In this document: piece after piece, positions 1-13,684 of the stretch
Numbering within the stretch: position 1 is the stretch's first letter
How the letters are laid out: every line of letters starts with the position of its first letter
Source of the DNA: Polytrichum commune
Taxonomy: Eukaryota; Streptophyta; Polytrichopsida; Polytrichales; Polytrichaceae
NCBI GenBank assembly: GCA_950295325.1
Contig: OX485803.1
Location: 63,875,554-63,939,553, forward strand
DNA length: 64,000 nucleotides
Direction: 5' to 3'
Translations under genes and position numbers: made by a program
The notes under the pieces: model-generated
Told to the model about the DNA's origin: nothing
Seen by the model: only the letters and a program-made list of their open reading frames with translations
Databases searched by the model: none

Positions 1-645
1 ATGCATAGCCAAGATATATAACATTGTAATCAAGGATTGGCTTATGCACGAGTAAGATCCAATAGAATTACAAACGAAAGAGTTTGTGAAGCAGACCCAA
101 ACTTCAAACATCTATTGCATACATGTGATTCGGAAATTTGCTATGATCTCTTGGAGTTCCTCTTTAAGAGAATCATTAAAATGAGTCATGCTATTTACAA
201 ACCGTAATATTAGTCGTTAAAATCAGAATGCCAAAATTGCATAAGCCATAGCAAAGTTATGTAATCAAGCATTGGCTTATGCATGAGTAAGATCTAAGGG
301 AATCTTGAACAAAATATTTTGTGAAGCAGACCTAAACTTCAAACATCTATTGCATAAATGTGATTTGGGGATTTGCTATGATCTCATGAAATTCTCTTAA
401 TGAGAATCAATTAAATAACTAATGCTATATGCAAACCCTAAAATCACTCGTTGCCATCGCAATGCAGAAAATTCATAAGCGACAGCGGACTCATGTTATC
501 AAGCAATGGCTTATGCATGACTAAGATAAAAGGAAATTACAAACGAAAGAAATTGTGAAGTAGACCTAAACTTCAAACATCTATTGTACACATGTGATCA
601 GGAGATTTGCTATGATCTCTTGAAATTCTTGAGAATCTCAGTATA
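1..645. repeat. Tandem array, ~234-bp unit, three copies
   Basis: Three diverged direct copies can be read. Landmark phrases such as TTGGCTTATGCA (near 38, 272 and 505), AACTTCAAACATCTATTG and ATTTGCTATGATCTC recur at a spacing of about 234 bases. The first copy is cut by the window edge, so the array probably continues to the left. No coding potential is seen. It looks like a local satellite or minisatellite. Confidence 0.8.
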
Positions 646-3600
646 GTATGTCATAGATTGTGAGACATTTTGGCAAAATACCTAGAGAATACCATGTGTT
701 GCTAAATGGATCCTCTTGTTTATTCCAAAAGCTCTATTAAAGCATGTAATTCAATAGCATGCCATGTTTGCTTCAGGAAGAAACAATTTCTTCTCACACC
801 TCTTGGCCTAATACCCACAATTTGGTTGCTTCCTAAGATTATCAATGCTCAATATGCAATGTTGCCTCGCAAACAACTGAAAGATGTAAAGTCTATGGGT
901 TGCATTTTGGGCTTACATTTGTAATACAAGCCTCTTGGGCTCGATAACCCATTGAATTGCGCTTCCTCCCTCCTTGTCCTCCGTGTTATTTCTTATGTGT
1001 AGTCGTTGCCCGCCATACCTGCTCTTCATTACACTGAAACATGTAGAATAAACACTTATCCTTAGAAAGGAGTGAATGCAAAGCTTATTCGTGCAAACAT
1101 ATATTTTGAGGATCAATCAAGGTTTCATAAGCCAAGGGAGAAGCAAAATGTCTTTGAAAGTCGAATTTGAAGGCTCGATGAACCACAAGGATGATTTGGG
1201 TTTGCACCTGGCAGCGAGGGCAATTCGGTGAAGTGAGAATTTCAATGGTGAGATTGAAACTTTTGGTACGCACGATTTGCTTACTCAACATCCCCTCCTG
1301 TTCTTGTCTGCACCATAGACATATAAAGATAGATTGTCTTCTAAGCCCTCAATGACTTTAGTGCTTCTTAAAATAGGTTGAATATGCTTGAATGACCTAT
1401 CATTATAACTCTTGCATTCTTCACAAGAATGGATAGCATCAAAAAATTACAAAATAAATAAGCAAATTCTGTGTCCAAAGCTCTTTGTCTCCACCAAAGA
1501 ACGAGCTCTGTTGGCAAATACAATGCATAAAACCATGTAAACCATGCCCATTTGTAACTTTCCCGTGGGAATAAAAACGGGAAATCCGCCTTATGAATCA
1601 CATCATGTTTATTTCTTTCTCTCATCCTCATTTGAGAGTCCACATGCTTCTTAACTATACCAATTAGGGTAGTCGAACAACAACAGTAGGGTATCAAGAT
1701 GATTATTTGGTCTTGACGTCATCTTCGGTCGCATGAGAAATGATGCATGGTAGTAGGTGTCAGAAACATCACGTGGATATTCACTCATTACAAACTGTGA
1801 ATTACACATTTTATTTACAAAGCATACGCTGGTAAAGATATGTTGCAAGAAGCACCCTGAAGAATTCTATGCCCTAGAGATCTCGACGGTTGTGTGTATA
1901 AGTGGTATAATTGCAATATGTTCCACGCATATATGCTATATTGTTTCTTTACAGAGGCAACAAGTTGGATAGCAACTATACTTCTCTTGACAAATATTAA
2001 AGAGCATTCCATAAGACAAGACACATTTTCCACCCTCACAAACAAGACCATTATTCAAGACCAAATCATGTACTTGAAGTATAGGTTAAGAGATCGGCTT
2101 CACATGAATGACAAATGGAATTGATCATATATGCATCCAATACAATCTCGCTTTTAGCACCTAAGTCCTCCTTTCTTCCTCAGCGTCCAGATGGAGTACT
2201 TGATATACCTCTTCATCTATGATAAGTGTAACTTCGAACAGAATTTATACTCTTGATGTGCCCTAAGGCTAAAATAGGGAACCGAGAATGTGTGTGCCAT
2301 GTTTCAAGCATTCCCCAACTCCACCCGCATCAACAAACTCACTGACAACAACATGATCCCAAATTTGTGAAAGAAAATCCCCTGAGTTGCAATATTTACA
2401 AATCGGTAAAGATGTGGCCTCCTCCTGCACTCTGAGTGCAACTAAACGGCCCGAAGTTTACACCATCATCTAGCACTACAATGGACAAGTGGAGGAAGTA
2501 TGAACAGTGAAGAGTTGAACAAGAAGGGTTGGGAAAGAAGTTTCAGTTCAAAAGTTTCCATTCTTTAAAAGACATTGCTAGTTCACTGGGGCAGATAGGT
2601 ATGTCAATGTTCCTCACAAGTTCACAAGGAATTTCATCAATTAAAGGACATGAAACATGTGCACTAGGACAGCCCCCTGAAGCTCAGTATTCCTGACATA
2701 CCTAGGTACTTGGTAGGAGACCCCAGATAGATGATTTGAGAGACTGGATCAAAATCATCTCCCTCCCCAGGCGAATCGAGTAACTTGGGTTCAAACCCCT
2801 GGTGGCTACATCTGAAAAGGACAGAATACTTGGTTTAGAGAAAATGATAGTATAAAATGGTAAGAGACTCAATAGTTTCCACTTTAGTAAGACTGGCCGC
2901 CGCCCCTTTCAACTGACACCGGACACCGACCAAATTGCAATCTCTAAATTGAAATCAACTTATGGTTTTCAGCTCAAGGCAATCTGACACACAGTAGACT
3001 AAAAATATGACCAAAGCTGCCAAATTATGACATAAGAAATTCCACTCTAATGGACTTCATGCATACTCTAACATCATCAGCTCTTTGCCTACAAAGATAC
3101 TGTGACGACCCACTCGATAGGTACCCATGGATCTATTATTGGCTGGACATTTTCTTGTCAAAATACATCAGTTGATCTTGTATACTCTAAAAACTTACAA
3201 TTAGGTGGATATAGGTAGAGAACCATGCAAAACAAGGATGTGAACACAAGGACAAAAGAATGTTAGAATGTTAGAATGTGTTGGCTCGGTAATTAAACCT
3301 AGTGGAATAGGGAATAGTACTTAAACAAGCTTCTGATCAACTCCCTTACAGTTTAGTCAGTGACTACTCACATAGGCATTTCTAATGGCCTCTTGAAGTA
3401 GGTCCTGCAAAGTGCACCAGAAATAAAGTACTCCAGCTGTGCCAACCATTGCAGTTCCTTCAAATAACTAATGAAAGAACTCATACAGTAGAGATCACCA
3501 CTTTGCAATTGGATGATCAGTAACTTCAGGGTAGAAAGATAATGAAAAATGTAGAACCTGTTAAAGGTTTAAAAGAATGGTGATTTTGACTATCACACTC

Positions 3601-4194
3601 CTAAACTCAAGGTCGTAATTGCAGGATCTAGCAAGATGTGAAGATAGACAAGAACACATAACCCCATGTATCTGTAACCACAACCAAGCAAAATGTATTT
3701 TTATTTGTACCAGAATATCAAAATTGCATATACAACTTCTGGACATAAACTGTTTCCAGTTTCCCACTGAGGGGAATGCCTTCCTCTCAAATGCAATAAC
3801 AAAACCTCACTACAACCTCCACCTACCACCAATATGCAGTTCATCTCTTTGAAGTGAAACAACTAATGGTGAGGATAATCAAAGTACAGGAAACTTGGGT
3901 TGGTAGAAACACTAAGTTCACCTGCTGGCATTCTAGGAGACCTCTCCTCATGATTACCAGAGTACATCTCATTTCACTATAATGCTAGCCAGGCAACTTG
4001 GACACCTGCAACAAACTCGAGTATGATAGACCTTCTAAATGTTCCAACCCTAGCATCTTTGTTGCCATGAGAAAGCCACTACATGCTGATACTGAAGGTT
4101 GAGATCATATTTTACATAATCTTTGCAGCAAGAAGTGCACTGAATGGCATATATTACAACCTCAATGCTTCCTGAACGATGGACTCAAGAAGGC
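646..4194. other. Intergenic stretch, no gene recognised
   Basis: Only short chance open frames on both strands; none shows a recognisable domain, and stops are dense. A tRNA-like B-box sequence (GGTTCAAACCC near 2789) stands alone without a cloverleaf. The last few hundred bases lie just downstream of the minus-strand gene ending at 4195 and may hold its 3' UTR. Confidence 0.5.
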
Positions 4195-7100
4195 CTAGTC
4201 CTTATCAATGTCGATGTCAATAATGCTTGGATCAGTATTATCTTTCTTTGAGAAATCTTGTCGAGGTTGCCACACCACCCCCTTGCAGCGCTGGCACATC
4301 ACTACTTGGTTCCGACCCCCCACATAGCGGGCCCCACAATTTGGGCATGCACCCTATGGTTATCCACACCCATTCACAGACCAGTTATCATAAGCTTGAG
4401 TGCCTTACTATGACAAGACCGCACTTCAGTTCTAAGTACTTTCATGAATCCACGTCAGTACAATGAGCTACAATCAAATTCAGATATATACACTGATTCA
4501 ATCAAGTGCTGTAGTTTCGTGTAGCAGGTTTGCAATGCTAAAAGAGAGATTACCTCAACAACGGCTGCCTTTGAAAGTGAGTTGATGAGAAGAGGTCCTG
4601 CAAATGGGAGAAACCAAAGCGAGAAGAAGAAGATTCGGAAAGCCCATCCTGACACTAGAAACCATAGCATAAAGAGAGTCTGCGCACATTAAAAATAACA
4701 TAATTACGATCTTGAGCAATACAGCATCAAATAAAGATCTCAAGTGAGATAGAATCACAATATGCTGCACAATATCCTATCTATCTGGCTGAATAGGGAA
4801 CAATCCACAAAACCAACTAACCTAAGTAGTAAATGCAAGGTGCATAATACACCAGTCACACAGGAGGGCTTACCCACTAGGAATCGCTACCTACACATAA
4901 TAAATGTTTTGTCTCTTCTCGTTTTTGGCTGATGGTGACCATTTCAATTTTGAACCAGAAGGCCAAAAAGACCAGCGCCAAGTAAGATTAAAACCAAAGG
5001 ACAAGTAGCCCCCTTGGAGGGGAGGCAGGGCCCCTCAATCATGTTACACCACCACAAGATGGTCACCATTTCAAGTTGGTCACCATAAACTGAGCTTCTT
5101 TGAATTTGGGTTGACCAAATTGAGATGGTCACCATAGCCCAAAAAACAAGAAGAAACAAAACATTCATTCTGTGTTGGTCACCATTTCGAGTTGGTAAGC
5201 CCTCTAGTGTGAGTGGTGTAGAAGTCAAGTCTACACCACAGAGGGGACAACCCAATATATTTTTGTGCCACTCTTACTATGCAGTAGCAATATTTAGGAA
5301 ACTCATTGAGAGGGAGCAATATGATGTAAGAGCTCTACAAGCAAATGAATCAGCAACACAGCTGATTGGTTAGTGCAGTCATAGCCTTCTTTCGGCTGAT
5401 AGAAAACAGTACACCTCCTTACTATATTCAGTGGTAAAGGTCGCCATGAATCCCACAGTAACATCACTTCGTTGACAACAGATAAGGCATTCTCATGCAC
5501 TTTGAAAAGTTTATTTGAGAGGTGTTGCTTGCCCCTCCTTCACCTATTCCAGGTTACTTATCCAAGAGCATCATGAGCAAAATCTGTCACATAACCTTTG
5601 TTTTGTCTGATTCAATCTGCCTAAACCCCTGATCTCCTCTCCTCTCTGAAGATGGCTGAAAAGACAAAATAGAAGTGGCACGCTTACCACAACACTTTTG
5701 CCAAGCGGGGTCTCCAAGAAAGTACTAAGTTGTCTCCTGTACTGCACACCACACCACAGACAAAATATAGTCTTCAATATGACATGGTCATTCCTTATAA
5801 ACTTCCTGACAGACATACCTACTTAAAGACAACACCATTGACATAATAACATAAAAGGAACAAACTAATCAAGAGCTAGGGAGGCAAATGTTGCTTGAAG
5901 GAAATTCTTACAGTCGGTAACTTCAAACGGAAGTCTGTTGTTGCATTCCGAGCCTTCTGACGTACACCTAATTGCCTGTCCACATTTTGAACCTGCTCAG
6001 CTGCATAATCTCTAGCCCGTTGAGCTTTATCTGAAATACCGTACTCACGATCCCACTTTCCAAATTTCCTCTTCAAATCATATGCCAACTCTTCCAATCT
6101 TAGATTAGCTGTCTTCGCCGCCCGACGAGCCTGATACACATAAAATCTCTTTCAATTCCCACTGCCTTACAAACTAAAACCCATATTCACAAACCTTCTA
6201 GACTCACAATCCAGAGAAAACTCACATTGATCATTGAAAAAAAACTGAATGCATTCTTCCTAATGTAGAATTCTTAGTGACATTTGACCTGAATTAAGCA
6301 TAAGATTTGAAATCATCAAGACAGTCGCAGAACTCAAGAATCATTCAAATTCAAAAATTAAGAAACCCCCCTCGTAACCTCCACCCCCCATCCCCTAATT
6401 GCCTGCCCTTGATTTCTATATCACCCTATGTGACCAGGGTAGGGCCATTTTTGACGCAAGTGACTAAGAACAAAATCATATAGCTCAAACACGCTTTTGT
6501 GTATGAACAACCTGAACATGGTGTAGTTAGTTAGGGATCTGGATAAGACAAAAACTAGGGAAACACCAAAAGAAGACTTAAAAGGTAATATGCGTATCAT
6601 CTAGGTGTCTAAAATAAGTTTTATTAGGACAAACTTAGAAATATATCATGTTATTTTGGGTGTAACTTGAAATGACTATGCATTCATCCTAACAAGATTG
6701 TCAATATTCTTTTATTTAATTTTATTGTCAAACAATGGTCTTGAGTTATCATACATTTATGATTTCCTCTCACTATCAACTCTCTAGACTATAGTTTGAT
6801 GGATTAAATTAACCTTGGAATTGCATATCAAAATCACTTAGTCAGTTTTATGACTTACTTTGGCACGATCCTCTCCACCTCTTGGACTTCTCAGTAACCC
6901 TCCATAGTCCATAGTCTCTCGTGGGTACCTCTTGGCCTTCCAAAGACTATGGACCTCTCATTACTATGTTCAAGGGGTTCCATTTGTGACAAACACTTAT
7001 AATGTACATTTAGGCTACAATGACACACCATGAAAAATAGTTCTCTTGAGAATGTATGAACACACTGAGACGACAATCCTTCTCAAGATCTCATCCTTAA

Positions 7101-7936
7101 GCATCGAATGCTTCCCTTTAGAATAATATTGAGGGGCTGGGATTAATCTCATCAATTACATAATTTTGTGAGATCATTCAAAATTAGATACTCGAGGCAA
7201 TCTTGCATCTTGTAATAATTCTTAACCTCTTTCAAACAGAGTGTCCTCTAATGGGAATTGCAGTGTATAAATAACTAGTGAGTTCAGATTCACAAGAACA
7301 AATATATAGATATATAAATATGTCCTCCATGTTTGATGGTTTAACTTGATTCATACCATACAAAGAGACAGAAAAACATAAGAGCACGAAACTGCTGCTT
7401 TCATCCGATTCTGAGTGTTGATTTAGCTCATAATACCCTAACATCAGAAAATCAACTGCAATTGACCAAAATTCCTTGACATTCCACATCATCGATTATG
7501 TAAGAGGCCTCTACAGGATTACAAAATCCTTGCTCATAAGTTACTTGTTACTTTAAACTGAGGGAATAATGGAAATGATAGCAATAATGCTCCCAAGAGG
7601 GAAGTATAACTGGGTAGATACCTTGCCCTTCACATCGTTCTTCTCTTGAAATTCCGCCGCTTTACGCTTCACATCGCTGAAAACTTCGTCAGCCTTCCGT
7701 CGAGCTTCCTCCGCCATTTGCGAGACACGGCTATCGAAATCCCTCCCCCCCGCAGCTTCGCATCGTGATATTCGCAGCCTAGGATTACTGAATTGCTTAG
7801 GGTTATATCTCCATATATGTCGAGAAATACATATTGACGCAGGCCCCCCCAGAGACTTCGATCCCAAACCCTTGGGCGAAGAAATCAACATAAGAGCATG
7901 ATGATGTGGCCTATATGCCACCGCCATGGCCATCAT
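4195..7936 (-). CDS. Predicted plastid membrane protein with C-terminal zinc ribbon
   Basis: Five exons on the minus strand were joined by GT-AG sites, all in phase 0: 7936-7622, 6130-5912, 5741-5688, 4679-4554 and 4353-4195. They give 290 residues and a TAG stop. Residues 1-60 are rich in Ser/Arg with few acidic residues, like a chloroplast transit peptide. Residues ~65-180 are charged, Ala/Lys/Arg/Glu-rich and probably helical (AEEARRKADEVFSDVKRKAA; ARRAAKTANLRLEELAYDLK). Residues ~197-230 are strongly hydrophobic (LFMLWFLVSGWAFRIFFF then LWFLPFAGPLLI), one or two membrane segments. Residues ~240-275 form a zinc ribbon (CPNC, then CQRC 15 residues later, followed by KGVVWQP). The arrangement matches an uncharacterised conserved plant family with the same LSGW-FR / LPFAGPLL / CPxC order, recalled from general knowledge, so no symbol is given. 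Met1 and Met2 are adjacent; 7936 is the outermost. Function is unknown; a thylakoid or envelope role is inference. Confidence 0.85.
4930..5200. repeat. Cluster of TGGTCACCAT motifs in intron 3
   Basis: The short palindromic phrase (A/T)TGGT(C/G)ACCA recurs at least five times (near 4933, 5059, 5078, 5134 and 5188), in places followed by TTTC(A/G)AGTTGG. It lies in intron 3 of the minus-strand plastid gene. It looks like a degraded repeat; no terminal inverted repeats or target duplication were identified. Confidence 0.4.
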
Positions 7937-8520
7937 GAGCTCGCAAAACCAAAACCTCTCCTATTACCGTTAAACCCTCCTCTGCAGCTCTCCCAGCTTC
8001 AAGAATTTTGCAGCACAGGAAAAATCGATTGACACCTCCTCCAAAGAGTTTCCAGCAGAATAAGAAACTTGCAATACGAAGGAATTCCTACCCTACCCTG
8101 TGCGTTATTCTCCTAACCTCGAGAATCTGTGCACAATGTGCAAAATCTCTGACACCCCTGTCACTGCCAAATCGATTGTGGCCACCGCAAGGAGTGGAAA
8201 CCACGTAAGAAACACGAATGTGCAAAGCGAATGGGAAGCTTCGGTGAGCACAATCCTACCCTAACGTGGCATAAAGCGAGAGCGTAGAGCAATCCTGGCT
8301 CGCTGCTGCGGCAGTGGCCGTGGAATGGAAACGAGGAAGACGATGCGCGGGTTTGGGTGTATGGGTGACGTTGTGCGGGTGCCGTTGGCCGTGGATGGGG
8401 TGGGTCCCCGTGCCCGTGCCATTGCGCGGCTGGGAATTCATGGCGGGCCCGCGCCCGTCACACGCTTCTCTTGTGTGGGGCCCATTTGCCTCGTTGGCAT
8501 CCTTCTTCTTTTGATTCTTT
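7937..8520 (-). promoter_or_regulatory. Upstream region of the plastid-protein gene, CpG-rich
   Basis: This lies immediately upstream of the minus-strand start at 7936. The part at 8170-8480 is notably GC- and CpG-rich compared with the AT-rich surroundings, as often seen near plant housekeeping promoters. No clear TATA box was assigned. Open frames here on both strands follow base composition and are not taken as genes. Confidence 0.3.
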
Positions 8521-11500
8521 GTTTTTTAACTTATGATCCAAATGAGATTTTCATTGCCCAAATAAATGTTCATATCTACATGTTGAGGTGGATCTTTTAT
8601 GTTTGGCAATCATCTCTACCCAACTCATATCAAAGTACGCATATTTCAGTATGATTTATGGATTTGGGATAGGTGAACATGTAAACAGCTGAAAATTTGT
8701 GTAAACGATCTTCACTTTATAAAGATGCCCACCATACGATCATATCTAACATAAGAAATATAAAATTCCATTAAATAAACTATTCAATTGGATTTAACGA
8801 TTAAGATGATTTTGGAGAGGTTTTGCTTCGACCTTTAGGGGTTAACACATAAAACTCCAACCACTAATACCAAAAGCCACAAACCAATGCACCCAGTAGC
8901 CACCCAATGCAACACCAAGCTACCTCTAGAAGTGTGCACCTCTTCGTACAAAGGGTAGACCATGACCAAGAGAAATCCACATAGTTTTTGAAAGCCTTGG
9001 TCACTTGAACGTAAATATTTGTATGAAAATTATAAAATAAAATAAATGAATAAGATTTCATATTTGCTAAAGGACATCCACCATGAGTCAATTTGGATCC
9101 TCTCAGATGAAGTTTTCTCGCCCTATTGTGGGCACTTCCAACCTCACAAACAATTTTGGTTGTTGGATCATACAAAAAACTATCTTAACCGCTTAATGTA
9201 AACATGCATGATTTGATTCTTGATCTTAATTGAACACCGATATTTAGGTGGTGTGTGGTTAGGTGTGGATCTGACAACCAACACCAAAAAAAACATGTTA
9301 TTAAAAGGAGTCGGACTACATTCTCAACATATATCAACCATTCTAGGTTCAATAGCCAACATGACTTGTGGAAACTCCTTGGTCACTTAATGGCTCCAAC
9401 AACTCTAACTTTGAAAATCATAGCAACAAAGGGAGAGCTCAAAATGATCCATACATTGTTGCTTGATTCTCATATCACATTCCCAAATCCCAAAAAAGTG
9501 TTGCCTTTGAAACCCAAGTTCATAATCATGGGAAACAACAAAAATGAACCATTTAAGACATACTTACCTTGGCGATTACAAAACATGCAACATGTTGATT
9601 TAAGTTTCATAATTGAAGTTGTGACGCAAAATTTACAAGAGGCTAAAGCGATTATTATGCTCTTTAAATGAGCACATATAATTTTCCATTTGTCTTGATT
9701 ATTCAACCTATAACAATGTCTATATTATGAGAGCATGTTCCAATCTCATTATGACACATGTGTTGTATCACCAAAAAATAGGTGTTTGAATGAAAAAAGT
9801 GATCTCAAGCCCTTGAGCTCCTTGGTTTGAGACTTTTAGAAATGTATTGTGATTGCTATGTGGGATTTATGAAGTCCCAACTATTGTTGTGGAGTAGCCA
9901 CTTTGCTACATTGAAATGAATTGATTTACACATCCATGTTTTTTTTTAAATGGATTTTTGGCTTGTAAGGTACCATCTCCACTATTTGTGGGTAAGAGGT
10001 GGTGCCAACTAACTTCTTGTGGGCAAAGTGTAGTTGCCTAAAAATTGAGACCCACCACTAAGCTACATTAATGGGAGTAGCTAATGAGCTCCATTGTGAG
10101 CTGTGGATGGAACCCATCCTCCTATATAAGGGCTCGCTTCGCCTAGGGTTTAGTTGAGTGGGGTGAGTGGTGTCAGCACTTTGGGTACATGATGATGTTT
10201 TAAGGGATTGGTGGCCAAAGATGTTGCCAAGTGCTTAAAACGTATAACATGTGCATGTTGATCCACTCATTCATTTGCAAACTAGTTGAACTTGGAAGCC
10301 TCTAGAGGTTTAGGGGGCTCAGTGCAAATTTTTTATGTAGCCAATTTCAATGGGTTTGTTCAATCTCAATACGAAGCCAATTTCCCCCCTTAGTTTGTGG
10401 TGTGTGTGGCCACATCTAGAAATCAAAATTTAAAATTGGGCCACTTACATGCTTATTGTTCACCTATCAAAGCATACATGAAACCTTGATTGTTATTCAT
10501 GTATAATTAAAGGTCGCTACCCAAATACCCCCTTTTAATTCATTTAATGTAGCCGCCCTAAAGTCCACAAAAAATCTCAAGCTTGCCACCTTGGTTGCTT
10601 TATAATTCAACATATAGCAAGTCTGCTACTTTGCAAACAAAAAAGAACAAATAATAATGGTTGTTGTGGAGGTATCATATTTTGAATATATTGGAGGGTA
10701 TGTGAATTGAAAGAAAGTTTAAAATTTGATATCCAACAGGTCATAGTACTAGGTCCATAAAATATCCAAGAGTATATAGGTGATACCGTAAAATATTTCA
10801 ATGTTATATGGCCAAATATTAGGCGAGTATTGAAATTTGTATTGAGCATGCAATATCACATGGATTCAAATACTTCATACGCATCCTTATGCATTTATTG
10901 ATACTCAAATTGAACACATATACCCACACAATATTGGTCCCAACCAATGTGGTAACAACACATGGTACACTTCAAAGTTTTATGTTTTATGTTGTTTTAT
11001 TTCTATAATGAAGATAGAGCACCCATGCTCAAAATATTTGTTCATTGGAGGAACCAACCTTTCACATGTAAGTGGTTTCCAAAATGGAGTAGAAGGGGGG
11101 GAGGTTTCAATTCCACGTGGAATGCATCAGGTCCATCATGTCGTATTGCATAATCCATTGGCATCCTTGCAAGTTGTACAATTAATATCTTGGTTGGTCT
11201 ATGTCGCTTGTTGTCACTCACTAGCCTTGGGACTCTCCACTTGGAGTTCATGACACACCCTTACCAGTGTGGGTCGTTGAGGAGCCCAAATGAATCCACA
11301 TGGACTAGCCACACCATCCCCAAGAGTGGGGAATGTCCCAGAACACCCCGTGACTTTGATACCCTTCCCACTCATAATAAGTTGGTCCTCCATAGAGGAC
11401 CCCACATATTGTCAGTGAATGGAGTGTCCATCCCAAAGTGAGTACAACTACCTTTTTTTTTGGGGGGGGGGTTACAGTCCCACAAACTCTAATGGGTTCC

Positions 11501-13520
11501 ATAGGTTGCATTCCTTGTCCAATTGGGACGTTTCTTACATTGTTGGAAAGCTCTTGAGAATAGTTATTCATGATGTCGTTTAATCAACCCAATTGATTAA
11601 CACCCCAATTCACATCAATGAGAATATATTGGTGTTTCCTTTAAGAGGCAACATGAGGCTCCCTGTGGGATAACCCCCACAATTTACCCTTCGCGAGGCT
11701 CAGTGTGGTTTTAGTGCCATTCCTACGATTGGTTCCACCCCCCATGTGGGTGGCCCTCATCTCGTCACGGGACATCACCCCATGGTTCACTCTAGTAAGT
11801 GGCATGCCGGGTCACTCCAATTAGGGGCACAACAATTATCCACAAATGCAACACGATTCATTGTACATGTTTGTAGTGAAAGACATTATACCTTGCACTA
11901 TAACATATTGTTGACCAATAACATGACAATTTTCATGTTCAAGTGCTTTGATGTGTCAAAATCATATATTTGGATGCTATATTATGGGACACTTCCACTT
12001 GGTATGTGCGTGGAACACATGACAAGTTGTGCATTGATGTGTCACAATGGAATGTTCGCAATCTTGATTTTGGGGGCCCGAAGCTTGCCACAACTAAATG
12101 GTGGGTGGTTGACCCCACTCTTGTTAATAATCTTAGCTCATATATTGCAAAGAAAATTTCAATTGCATGCTCATGATCAAAATATTCCAATAAACCCAAT
12201 ATTTTGACCAAAAGATAGTTTTGAGATGTTTGGTGTGGGCAACATTGACCCTCGAGTGATGATGCATTGTTAAGCCACATGTGACCAAGTCCTTGACAAT
12301 TGCTCTTGTGCAACTCGTACGTAAGTGGGTTTTTCCCACTAAACCAACAAAGAATTGTAAGTTTCTAAGTGTTGTGGCCACCCTCCACTTTTGCCTCTTT
12401 AAAGTGATACTTAGAACATAATATTACAAACCTTGTCGAAACATTATTCAACTAATTGCATGTAGTCACGTAACTTGGATGGAAGACTATATCTCCATTT
12501 TGCATTACTTGCTCCATCGAACCCTTGGATGGTTTGGCCCTTTCCAATAATGTATAATTTTATATGTCAAAGCCTTTGATTTTGTTGTAGTGAACCAAGC
12601 CAATTAGATGACAAATGACATGATATCTAAAGGATGGAGTTTTTTTCAATAGGCTTAAACTTTCATGAACCTCTATGGGAGGAAAAACACTCGATTTATT
12701 AATTACTCCTTTGGTTTGATAACTTCACAAAAGTGCAAAGTCAATTTCATGAAGGTTCTAAGCTACTTCGTGAACCTTCCAACCCATATTACTGAAGTGT
12801 TGTACCAATTTGACGAACCTTCTAAATTAGTTCATGACCCTTCTAATTGACTTGACATGTGGCATACCTCAATTTCATGATAGTGGACCTTTACCTCTAG
12901 CAACTTCACCAATCTTCCAAACCAAGCAGGTTTGGTATTCTCAACTTCTCGCCTCCTCGTTTCGCATTCTTTGCCTTCTCATATTGCAACATCCAATTGT
13001 TGGTGAGAGCCTCCAAACATTGTCTTCATTCTAGGTTTGACAATAAAATCAAACTGGAAGTGATTTTGTGTGCCACCGCATACAACTCTCTAGCTCTCCA
13101 GTGTGTCGATCCCATTCTCTAGCATAAGTTCCTTTTACGAGGTGTTGTAACGGTCCCCTGCCTCAAGACCTCTTTTGCACGACTCAACAGAAGTGATAGT
13201 ATGTTTTGTGTCTCTACTTCAATATGTATTGTAACCTTGGACCTTGTTCTATGGGTACCTCAAAGCCCTTTGGGGGGATACCATGTCCGGTATCTTCAAG
13301 GCACTAGTGGCTAGCTAGGAACTAGTATAGTGTGTCACTATATAGTGTCCATCCTCGAAAGGGGAGAGTAGTATTGTCCCAGTGTCCCCTTGTCCAGTGG
13401 CCATCGGGTTCATTGGCATTACGAACAGACACTTTATTCACGCCGGCCCCTTGTAGACCGGAGTTTCTCTCTCTCTCTGTATTGTAACCCGATACTATGT
13501 CTTGCAACATCCAAACCATG
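8521..13520. other. Gene-poor intergenic DNA
   Basis: No convincing gene. Open frames are short, interrupted and lack motifs. A TATA-like CTATATAAGG at 10121 is followed by GC-richer sequence, which could be the remains of an LTR promoter, but no matching second LTR, primer site or pol motif was found. A dispersed repeat copy at 9243-9400 is listed separately. Confidence 0.45.
9243..9400. repeat. Dispersed repeat family, copy A
   Basis: Begins near GTGTGTGGTTAGGTGTGGAT and continues through ACCAACACCAA and CATTCTAGGTTCAATAGCCA. The same order of phrases recurs at ~21656 and ~42629. Extent and class are uncertain; no coding sequence or termini were defined. Confidence 0.55.
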
Positions 13521-13523
13521 TCG

Positions 13524-13684
13524 CATGACATTATTAAGCAGTGTGCTTCATGTGGGCCCCCAAAATATAACCTTGGATGCCGTGACTAGTGCACATCCAG
13601 TTTGAATGTGCACTAGCTACGGCATCCCGTGGTTATATTCCTGGGGTCCACACGAACAAACACACACTGCTTAATAATGTTATG
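13524..13684. repeat. Foldback (MITE-like) hairpin, ~160 bp
   Basis: Two imperfect inverted arms of ~75 bp. The left arm contains CATTATTAAGCAGTGTG, ATATAACC and GATGCCGT-ACTAGTGCACAT. The right arm carries their reverse complements in reverse order (ATGTGCACTAG, ACGGCATC, GGTTATAT, CACACTGCTTAATAATG). The loop is a few bases. No clear target duplication was seen, so the transposon class is open. Confidence 0.65.

Noticed and set aside
2740..2815. Possible tRNA or SINE (GGTTCAAACCC B box)
   Set aside because: No matching A box, acceptor stem or anticodon arm could be drawn around it; treated as chance or a very old SINE tail.
4944..5255. 103-codon minus-strand open frame
   Set aside because: It lies in intron 3 of the plastid-protein gene and overlaps the TGGTCACCAT repeat cluster; no domain.
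9255..9671. 138-codon plus-strand open frame
   Set aside because: It begins inside a dispersed repeat, has no motif, and the same repeat elsewhere carries stops.
10115..10150. TATA-like CTATATAAGG as an LTR promoter
   Set aside because: No second LTR, primer-binding site or pol remnants found nearby.
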